Positions 56,210-64,000 of a stretch of DNA of 64,000 nucleotides are shown here, piece after piece. The DNA is from Symbiodinium kawagutii. Taxonomy: Eukaryota > Sar > Dinophyceae > Suessiales > Symbiodiniaceae. The position numbers were made by a program, and so were the translations under genes. The stretch lies in contig VSDK01025504.1 of the NCBI GenBank assembly GCA_009767595.1, positions 81,447 through 145,446 of the forward strand, written 5' to 3'. The notes under the pieces were generated by a model that was given only the letters and a program-made list of their open reading frames with translations, made no database searches and was not told the origin of the DNA. Each line of letters begins with the position of its first letter. The stretch's first letter is position 1.

Positions 56210-56330
56210 TACCCTCTGGTAAACTAACATGGCTGGCTGGAAAATCCACCACAAATGGATGATTTCCCAGGGTTTTCCGTTGCCAAAATGGGGGATTTTC
56301 CAGCCAGCCATGTTAGTTTACCAGAGGGTA
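56210..56330. mobile_element. Family D element, complete, 38-bp perfect inverted repeats
   Basis: Positions 56210-56247 are the exact reverse complement of 56293-56330. Counting the outer TA as target, the inverted repeat is 36 bp (CCCTCTGGTAAACTAACATG and on) with a TA duplication, the pattern of Tc1/mariner-related MITEs. The perfect arms imply recent insertion or gene conversion. No coding capacity. Confidence 0.85.
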
Positions 56331-56634
56331 TATAGCCTGGACGAGCAGCTATAAGTAAGAATTTAGCAGTCGAACATCGTCAATGTATTGGACTACGTAA
56401 CCATCTATTGTAACCATCCATTATCGTTGTACGTGATTTACCATTCTACGATGATACTCTACCATCATGTACTTGACTTCGATCATCAGTTTTTGTGACA
56501 TGATACAAACAATAATACATAAACATGTTTATATGTATATCAATTATAGTCGTACCAGTAATAGATTATTATAAAGATCACTTATTAACCATTCTACCAT
56601 CAAAGTACTGGACTTCCATCATCATTTACCCTAC

Positions 56635-56740
56635 CTGAAGCGAGCTTCGAACGTGGGGGTACGCCATTCAATCGGCAGGCAAACCATTGCGCAGCCCGGA
56701 TCCATGGTGCTTGGCTCAAGGCAGAGTGGCGGCTCATGGA
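56635..56740 (-). CDS. Probable exon, unidentified gene
   Basis: A strong donor (GCTTCAG|GTAGGG) ends a frame reading EPPLCLEPSTMDPGCAMVCL then PIEWRTPTFEARF. GC-rich against AT-rich surroundings. It may contain an initiator ATG (MDPGC) or be internal. Confidence 0.4.
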
Positions 56741-56744
56741 CAAA

Positions 56745-57680
56745 TGATTAAGAATGGGAGCTGGATGGTCCTGGTTGAACGTGCTTGATAGTGGTTAGGA
56801 ATGGTGAATCATACAAGATAGTTTGATGGTTGTTAGTAATCACCGTATTCTTCACCATGAATACCACTACAATACTAATCACGACTAATAGAAATAGTAG
56901 TGTTTGATGATGGTTAGTAGTCGGTATGAGAGTTGATGATGGTTGAGTACAAGAGCTGATAATGGTTGAAAGACAGTGGTTGATAGTGGACGAAATCCTG
57001 CCCCACTTTATCAAGGTACATGCAACTTAAAGCGCTCGACCCGCACATCCCTTTCAATGTCTGTCCTGGGACTTGGATGGGTGGTCAGGATTTTGTCCAT
57101 TCATTTTTGTTTGGGCGACACTGTTTGCAGACAACCAATAAGAAACATGGAGATAGGGTATAATTGTATTCCGATAGACTGGTGCAGGATTTTGCCTATC
57201 AACTGTCTAATTGAAAAGTTTTGTCTACAGTCAATTGCATCCTTGTCCGCTGTGTGGCTGTGTGCGCTGTGATGCGAAACATTTGTGCGCGTGAGCGCGT
57301 GCATGGTGCACTTCTCCCCTTTGTGGTGGTTCCTCTGCGCCTCGCATCTCTGCAACAGTGTGCAATGTGCAGAGTTGCATGCAGAAACATTCAGTCAAGC
57401 TATCTGCATCACGGGATACTGCCTCTCATCAGAGTTATCATTGCTGTAAGCGATCTTACCCATGAGTCACCATAGTCAATCACCTACTATCGCCCATCTT
57501 CAATCGTAATAGCCCCAGTCCCTGACTACTATTTAACCACTATTAATTGATCACTATTAACCACTATTATTTAACCACTATTAACCACTATTAATTGACT
57601 ACTATTTAACTACTATTATTGTTAGCTTATCTTGCCGTTGATTGACCACCATCATGTAGCCACCGATCATCATCATGTTC
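56745..57680. other. Low-complexity tract and ambiguous open frames
   Basis: TGATGGTTAGTAG-type words at 56760-57000, then a stretch at 57220-57450 open in several frames with many Cys codons, then CACTATTAACCACTATTA repeats at 57530-57610. No border-supported exon was found. Confidence 0.35.
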
Positions 57681-57688
57681 TCTGCCAG

Positions 57689-57778
57689 GACTTCGCTCCA
57701 AGTCTGGTTCGTGGCCGAACTGGGTGCAGACCGCGATGGCTTTGTTGCGGTGACTCGGTGGCCCGCGCTCCGTTGGAG
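57689..57778 (+). CDS. Plus-strand exon, unidentified gene
   Basis: Acceptor TCTCTGCCAG, one base, then TSLQVWFVAELGADRDGFVA and VTRWPALRWR, ending two bases into a codon at donor TTGGAG|GTCAGT. GC-rich and clearly coding. Its end phase needs an undetected exon before 59340. Confidence 0.5.
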
Positions 57779-57799
57779 GTCAGTTGAAGAGGTGGGTTG

Positions 57800-58470
57800 A
57801 GTCATGTGGTTAGTTGAGATAGTGATGGTTAGTTAATGATGGTTAGTTAATGATGGCTAGTTGGTGATGGTTGATGCGTAGGGTTGATGATGTTCAATGA
57901 TTGTGAGTTGATGGCTGGTTGTATGGGCATGAAAGGGTTGATGCCATGGTGATGGTTTGTTATATGGTCAATTGGTTTATTAGTTTGTTTGTCTCATGAT
58001 AGTTAATTATGGTGAATGTCTAGGCTGATGATGGTTGATGATCGTGAATTGATGGTTAGTGATGGGTGGTGAGTTGCATGGTCAGTTTAGTGATGACGTA
58101 TGCTGATTAATATCTAGGGAAAACGATGGTTGATGATGATGAATGAACGATCCCATTGATGGGGCCCTCAACTGCAATTCCAAGCAGTCATGCTTAGTGA
58201 TGGTTCGTTATATTGTTGAGGATCAGACGGGTGAGTGATCATTACCTACTTTGTCACTTAAATGGGCATGACTGGGTTGACGAGTTTATGAGGGTTGGAG
58301 GCGGTTAGTGATGGTATGGATCAATAATGATTAATTACTGATGGTTGAAGATGCGTTAGTGATAGGTCATGGTGCTTAACACCCTGGTTCATAAGAAGGG
58401 TACTGATGAACAGCAAGGTGAATTATTCTTACACAGACGTATGTCTGATTGATAAACAAAATGAGCCTGA
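57800..58470. repeat. Low-complexity TGATGGTTAGT tract
   Basis: Irregular repeats of GATGGTTAGTTAATGATGG, GTGATGGTT and relatives between plus-strand exons, so probably intronic. Confidence 0.55.
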
Positions 58471-58473
58471 TGT

Positions 58474-58582
58474 GGTTGTGGGTCAAATCCCTGGTACCCC
58501 TGTTCACATCGCAAACATGACCAAACTAGTCGAGCGGTTGGAATGTTCACCTACTGTTTTTGGATGGTTGGCTATGACCCAT
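58474..58582 (+). mobile_element. Family A element, diverged copy
   Basis: Left end GGTTGTGGGTCAAATCCC and a right end reading GGCTATGACCCATCC. The interior is altered and no flanking duplication is certain (ATGT is present on the left only). Confidence 0.5.
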
Positions 58583-58854
58583 CCCCAGATTTGGAAAGAT
58601 GGCGAAGCTTAAGAATGTGAGAACCAACAGGATGTGACTATGGCCAACGACATAAAGCCATGTGGTCTGTTGGGATGCCTGTACTCATGGGGATGGTGAA
58701 CCCTTCAGGTTGGTGACCTCCGGGTGAGTGGATCTCATGGCCTCACCAAGCGGACTGGTGAAACACCGCGACCTCCGTGATGAGAAAAATCCTTACACCA
58801 AGATCAACTTTTCGAGCTCGTTCAGCCACTAGGGTCTCAAGCACTACTGGCTGT

Positions 58855-58948
58855 TGGCTGGTGGTTTCAAACATTTTATTTTCGCAAATGTATTGCCAAT
58901 GGTTGGTTGACGAATATTTTTTTTATAGGGGTTCTAACCACCAGCCAC
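58855..58948 (+). mobile_element. Family C element, copy 4
   Basis: Left end TTGGCTGGTGGTTTCAAAC and right end TCTAACCACCAGCCACAA are inverted repeats, 94 bp; the interior has GGTTGGTTGACGAATAT in reverse orientation relative to the other copies. Confidence 0.6.
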
Positions 58949-59243
58949 AATAGGGTTAATGGATTACTCAACATCCACAATGTTCAGCCCCCTGGGCCTA
59001 GGCTGTTTCTATGACTGTAGGGTTGAATGGCTGATCCATCAACAAAGCAGATCCCAAAGTCCACCTGGTGTATCGTCAACCATCATCGGTACGTACATGG
59101 TAGGATTCAGAGGCTATACCTCCTATCCTTGCCGCTTGTCATAAGACTTGTGACCACATTTCTGGTTGATCATCAGCATCGTCAACCAATATATCCTATT
59201 GTTGGTGATCATTTTCTACAATTGATCATGAAGTAGCCAGTGA

Positions 59244-59245
<2 letters not shown>

Positions 59246-59283
<38 letters not shown>

Positions 59284-59284
59284 C
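59246..59284. repeat. (CAT)n microsatellite
   Basis: Thirteen uninterrupted CAT units. Confidence 0.95.
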
Positions 59285-59339
59285 ATTCACTTGCGCTGCA
59301 TGTGATCATCCATCCACAGCCCCTTGTTGCACTGCGCAG

Positions 59340-59420
59340 CACTTGAACCTCGATCCAGCCGAGGTTCATTCACCCGGAGGATTCGAATTCAGCAAGTGGG
59401 GAAACCCAGGGCCCGCACGG
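59340..59420 (+). CDS. Plus-strand exon, unidentified gene
   Basis: Acceptor CACTGCGCAG, 27 codons in phase 0, donor GCACGG|GTAGGT. It reads HLNLDPAEVHSPGGFEFSKW then GNPGPAR. It joins in phase to the exon at 60852. Confidence 0.55.
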
Positions 59421-60278
59421 GTAGGTCCAGCGGACCTCTTCATCGCTATGGCTATGGGCCAGGCCGCCCACCCTGCATTTTGTATGGTCAATAATGGTTT
59501 GTTAGTAATGGTTAATATTTTGTAGAATCTGTTAGAATGGGTAAGAACGGTCGATAATGGTTGATGGTGGTTGATAATGATTAATTAATGATGGTTAGGA
59601 ACCAGCAAGTGACTATCAACAGTAGTTGACAATGGTCGGAACAGCCATAGACTATTCCGTTTGGTATGGTTGAAAAGGGTTGATAAGAACATACCGTGAC
59701 ATATCCATCAATGGTAGTTAGATATGGCTATGGGTCAGAACCAAACATTCAAAAAAGACGAGTGACGGTTGCTTTGGGAGGTGAACAGCCGTGGGTGGGG
59801 CCGAACTGGGACACTTGTGAGTCCATTTTCGTTGCTGATGACTTCACTGATGACTTCGCTCGTTTTTTTTGGCGGATTAATGGTTGGTTATCAGATGGTT
59901 TTCGATGGTCAACGTTCTTAGTTTTTCACAATTATTCGCTAACCATCAATATGTTGAAGAATATCAAGCATGATTAACCATGATTCACCACTATTCACCA
60001 TTATTCACCATCATTCACCATTGTTCACCATTAGTCATACCCCAAAAATCAACCATTATCCACCATTATTCACCCCTGGCAGCAATTATTCACCACCATC
60101 GACTGCGACCTCGTTCGTGATGATAACCTGCCGTGCTGAGTCCTTGTTCAGCACGAGATCTACCAGAGGCCAGGGACCCAAAGAAGGGCCTGTTTGGGAC
60201 AGTGGCGAGCTGGGTCAAGCAGGCAAGCAACCAATTTCATGGGGTATAAACCAAACATTTTGAAGGGAAAGCAGCCTG

Positions 60279-60332
60279 GTTAATGATAGGGGAACCAGGG
60301 TACAGGGTTTTGACCCACAGCCATTTGGGACG
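60279..60332 (-). mobile_element. Family A fragment
   Basis: Only the right half of a reverse-oriented copy remains (GATAGGGGAACCAGGGTACA to TTTTGACCCACAGCC). Confidence 0.65.
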
Positions 60333-60851
60333 GTGAGTAAATGGCTGCTTGGTTTAAACGTGGGTTTTCAACACGTACCTTCAGCCGTGCTTCTCAAAAT
60401 ATGTCGCTGAGTTTGTGTTGAATCAATCTCTGTAGAACGCTTATTACATGTCCTGTCCGTCTATATATGTATATATATATAAACAATAAGCACATCGATG
60501 TGTGCATACATATGGCAATATTCACAGAGATTGACTGATATAGATATATGTACATGTGTGCATGATTCAATGTATACATGGACCCCAAAAATCGTCTCGA
60601 TCTCCACAGGGTGTCAAGGCATGGACTCAATGGCGCCACCCTTAGCCACTAGGCGTTGTGATTCAGCATGTAAAATTATACGTTGTTCAAGGATTGTTCT
60701 TGACTGATTCGCCTTTTCATCCACTGTCAATTAAGCCATAATGGTAGATCCAGCAATGAACCATCAATGGCTGATGATCAACCATCCCTTGGGGAGTATC
60801 TCCCAAGATCACACTTGGCACTGCAAAAACGCCAAGCCTGTGTTACCTCAG

Positions 60852-60951
60852 GAGTACTATTCCAGCTTCGGACCACCGGGTGGGGAAACTCAACAAGGGA
60901 CCGTTGAGCATCGCGTGGCGCTGCCGTTGGTGGTGTCATCAGGGCTGACAG
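60852..60951 (+). CDS. Plus-strand exon with GC donor
   Basis: Acceptor GTTACCTCAG, then EYYSSFGPPGGETQQGTVEH and RVALPLVVSSGLT, ending one base into a codon at a GC donor (CTGACAG|GCTGAT). The next exon begins with two bases, completing an Ala codon. Confidence 0.55.
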
Positions 60952-61365
60952 GCTGATAGAGCTTTATAGCAACGATGAAACTGGGGAAGCAACAGGTGAA
61001 ATCGGCTCGAGAATGGTTCATGATGGTTACTATCAAGCATGGCAACGATGGCTACTCATGAAACACCAGTGAAACCTGGTTGATCATACTTTTTGAACGG
61101 CTTGAGGTCATGATGGTAGGTGAAGAAAGCGCCTCCAGGGTTTTGATATTCTTGACAGCCCCTGAAACTGACGAGCTCGGTTCGTTGGATTGTTTCCCAT
61201 GATGCTGTTCATGGCAACATAGGACATAGGCTATTCCCTCGCAGCATGTTGTAATTTGATGCAATTTGGATTCTTATTTGAATGTATTTGAGTCAAGAAG
61301 CTGAAGATTGGTTTGAACTGTTTCCACGAACTGGGCAGGCAACATGACAGTGGAAGGTATAGCAA

Positions 61366-61759
61366 TTGACACAAGAGTTTCTGCTCTGGATAATCCCCAT
61401 AAGCTTGTTGGCAAAAAACACTATCCCTGGTGAATACCAAAAAATGTGCAGAATTGATTTTAGCTGCTATAATCATCCTCATGAACACAAACTGGAAGTG
61501 AAAGGACTGCACAGTTTGTCACTTCCAGATGAAGACATACCCTGCATGGATAAGAATGGGAGATTCACAAGAACAAACCACCCATATGTGGAGAAAAATG
61601 CCAGCTATTGATAGTCAATGTGGGGGTGCTTCGCTGACACAATACACATTCTTCAGCTGCCTCCACACAGGCGAAGTGATTTTGTTGGCGATCTTTGATG
61701 CATTCGAATTGTGTGGATTGCATGAAGCCCACCAAACAAAGCGTTTGGCGTTGGGTTGA
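61366..61759 (+). CDS. Plus-strand open segments, uncertain
   Basis: Overlapping plus frames contain EFLLWIIPISLLAKNTIPGE, LEVKGLHSLSLPDEDIPCM and SLTQYTFFSCLHTGEVILL. A 136-codon minus-strand frame covers part of it. It lies in what would be the intron between 60951 and 62760. Unresolved. Confidence 0.2.
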
Positions 61760-62419
61760 TAGGAGGAAAGCACAACCGACCAACATTTTCGTTGGGTGAT
61801 TCACTGAAGATTTTGCCAGAAGACTAGACCTCAACCCCTTGCGCATTAGTTGCTTGCCACGTGGTTTCGCTCGCACCCAGGTACCAATCCACCTCAACGC
61901 GTGTGGCCGTTGGAGGACCGGGAGGTTCCTCAGGTAAATGCAGCTGGAAATGCTGGTTTTTGAAGATGCGATCATTGGTAGATTCAGTACACGTGATATC
62001 CTGGATTAAGCTTGATTAAGATAACCTCCATGTGGAGAATCACCATTCTGAAAGCGAAGACGATTCAAAAAAGTGGTTCTCTACATCTGTGTATATATTT
62101 ATCTCACATATTTTTGCTTCTCTCTCTTTCTATATATAGCTGACATAACGCATATGATCAAATTGTATAGTCTATGTCACTCACGACGCGTGTTTGTATT
62201 TGCATGTGTATACATAATATATACATATATATATGTATATATATATATATTTGGGTTTGTCCATAGCCATGGTGTACCCCAAACCCGCTTCTGGGTTTCC
62301 CTAGAAATCATAGGGTGCAGCTGGATGGTTGCTACCACCATTAGCTTTGGAAGTGAATGCGATCGGTTTCAATGTCAGCAGGGTTGGCTGAACATTTGAA
62401 TAACTGCATCATGAACCAC

Positions 62420-62745
62420 AATGTTGTTTGTAAGCAGCACTATCAACCATCATTATCAACCATCATTAGCCACCATCGTTAGCCACCATCTTTCTCAACC
62501 ATTATTAACCACCGCGTTGTTTTGTGGTGGGTTCTAGCCCCTCTATAACCATGGTTACGATCACCAATTATGCTGTGGGATGATCATCCAAGTACTTCTT
62601 GTTTCTTCAACCATCATTAACCACCATGTTCTTTTTAACCATCATCAACCATCATTACCAACCATCATTACCACCATTAGCCACATTCACCACCAACATG
62701 ATCAACCATTAAACACCACGATTAACCACACTGACTGACCGCCAT
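62420..62745. repeat. Low-complexity ACCATCATTAACCACCAT tract
   Basis: Dense irregular repeats of CAACCATCATTA and AGCCACCATC just upstream of the exon at 62760, possibly contributing to its intron's pyrimidine-rich end. Confidence 0.6.
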
Positions 62746-62759
62746 CATTTTTTCTTCAG

Positions 62760-62941
62760 CGGCTTCGCCCAACACCACGACACCTCCAACGGAATGGACG
62801 CCCACAGCTGGACCTGGCGAGGACATGGGCGTGTGTCAATTGGGTGCGCCTCCCAGCTGGCATCCCAACGGCAACTATGCCATGATCAAAGTGGCAGGCC
62901 GTGGGGGGGTGAACCGCGATGGCGCGGTGAAGCGGGGGAAG
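62760..62941 (+). CDS. Plus-strand exon with Pro/Thr linker
   Basis: A textbook acceptor (CATCATTTTTTCTTCAG) gives two bases plus 60 codons to donor GGGAAG|GTTGCT. It reads ASPNTTTPPTEWTPTAGPGE then DMGVCQLGAPPSWHPNGNYA and MIKVAGRGGVNRDGAVKRGK. The Thr/Pro stretch looks like an O-glycosylated linker of a secreted or surface protein. The phase joins the exon at 60852. Confidence 0.6.
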
Positions 62942-63330
62942 GTTGCTACAACTGAGGTGACTCAGCTACTGGTGATGAAGAATCAGAAATAAGTGGTGAT
63001 GATGAGTATCGTAATTGTATACTATGACTAACTACCGATGATATAGTCTCTGTGTATTCTTAGTAATCTACTACGTTTGTGACTCCGTAACTTTTCGAGC
63101 AATATCCGATGGTCAACTGTTGATGATCCAACGATTTTTTGCACATACCCTTACAAGGAAACCCTTACAAGGAACGAGGGAAACAGGCCCCAGTAGATGG
63201 TTGGTGGGTTAGTTCACCCCAAGACTCGCGGAATTAACGACAACGGTTCATAGCTTGATTTTGATCCTGCGAGTTCATGAATTTCGAGAGAGTCAAACTG
63301 CCTCCTATCAATGGGTCAAGTACTTTGGCG

Positions 63331-63427
63331 TGTTTTTCAAAATAGGGGACCTCCAAAATAGTTGGTTTATTGCTACAGATGGTTCATAAACTGGATGATT
63401 TAGGGGTACCCCTATTTTGAGAAAGAT
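63331..63427 (+). mobile_element. Family B element, copy 3
   Basis: Left end GTTTTTCAAAATAGGGGACC and right end GGGGTACCCCTATTTTGAGA are inverted repeats over about 25 bp, 97 bp apart. It lacks the CATATGG extension. Confidence 0.7.
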
Positions 63428-63429
63428 CC

Positions 63430-64000
63430 ATATTGAGGTCAGAAAGTAAAACAACACTGGGTAGTTTCGGAGTCATCATGACATTTCCAATTGAAGGAAC
63501 CCCAGATTCACAAAACCAGTCAATCCCGTATTTCGGGGGAGGCTTGGGACTAGTAGTTCCTGCGTGCTAATGATGCTTGAGTAGCCAATAAGCAGCAAGT
63601 GGTAGCAGTTAGTAGCAGCCATACAGAGGTATTCAGTAGCACTTAGTAGCAGCAGATGTTATTATTGTTGCTGTTGTTATATTTGTCCATGAGTATGGAC
63701 TCGACCCTTATCAACCATGACCGGACATTCTTGACCGTTGGTAGCCTTGATTCAGCGCTATTACGCATGCGTTGACCATTGATTATACATTCATCAAAAT
63801 ATTGTTTATTAGTTTTCCTGCATTGTTCACCAAACATTCACTGACCAAGATTTAAAGCATTAAGCGTTAGCTACCGACTTTGAAACCATGATGAAACCAT
63901 CGCTATATTAGTGATCCATGGTTAATCATTGTCAATCATATATTGAGTCATTCAGAACCATTATTTCTTGTTGACCGACCATTATGGATAACCAATGGAA
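63430..64000. other. No supported gene
   Basis: Loose AGTAGCAGCAGT-type repeats at 63575-63680, then mixed sequence with TTGACCATTGATT words to the window end. Confidence 0.4.

Noticed and set aside
56640..56700. GTTCGAA-containing stretch considered as a tRNA T-arm
   Set aside because: No pairing acceptor, D or anticodon stems could be formed; the segment is better explained as a coding exon.
56700..56725. TTGGCTCAAG, matching the 3' end of the dinoflagellate spliced leader
   Set aside because: Only 10 bases match, the upstream half of the leader is absent, and the site lies beside an exon that explains the sequence.
1..64000. CRISPR array, bacterial operon or prophage
   Set aside because: No regular spacer-repeat pattern with 25-40 bp repeats, no Shine-Dalgarno-linked gene runs and no phage genes were seen; gene structure is eukaryotic.

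Overview
The window looks like nuclear DNA of a dinoflagellate, most likely a Symbiodiniaceae-type genome. Genes are broken into tiny exons (about 50-200 nt). Many introns start with GC or GA instead of GT, and the intergenic space is a patchwork of low-complexity sequence, short inverted-repeat elements and decayed retrotransposons. No bacterial-style operon, no convincing tRNA or rRNA, and no CRISPR array was seen. Most long open frames are accidents of repeats. Real coding sequence was recognised from short exons whose reading phases and splice borders fit together.

Layout. 0-9 kb: a 40-bp tandem repeat, one good minus-strand exon (272-391), a 160-bp tandem duplication, an AT-rich degenerate tract, and a foldback element with heptamer arrays (2543-3577). 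These are followed by minus-strand coding-like segments of an unknown gene (5.17-6.86 kb) and tetranucleotide and 94-bp tandem repeats (6.87-8.77 kb). 9.2-15.1 kb: the one gene that could be named, a deoxyribonuclease II family gene on the minus strand. Ten exons are traced by splice site and phase; only two of the nine inferred introns begin with GT. 15-25 kb: scattered minus-strand exons of unidentified genes (16.2, 17.5, 18.8, 21.4, 22.2, 24.3 kb) and one plus-strand 137-codon frame (23.2 kb).

26.5-36.2 kb: a block of different texture holding three decayed plus-strand LINE-type reverse transcriptase copies in a row, mixed with (GACT), (CT) and (CAA) repeats and a 14-bp minisatellite. 36.7-50.7 kb: mostly minus-strand exon candidates (36.8, 41.1, 43.0, 43.4, 45.1, 45.6, 49.3, 50.6 kb) plus two plus-strand ones (37.6, 40.1 kb). 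51.5-55.2 kb: a minus-strand retroelement with its 5' half preserved (zinc-binding and coiled-coil ORF1, long ORF2) but no reverse transcriptase. It ends abruptly inside half a copy of a TA-flanked inverted-repeat element whose intact copy lies at 56.2 kb. 57.7-62.9 kb: plus-strand exons of an unidentified protein; three have compatible phases and the last carries a Pro/Thr-rich linker.

Four families of short inverted-repeat elements (called A to D here) recur through the window, including inside introns. Family A has 4-5 bp flanking direct repeats in five copies, so it moves, or moved, as a DNA transposon derivative. The exon calls are by eye. Outside the DNase II gene, products are not identified and no function is claimed.
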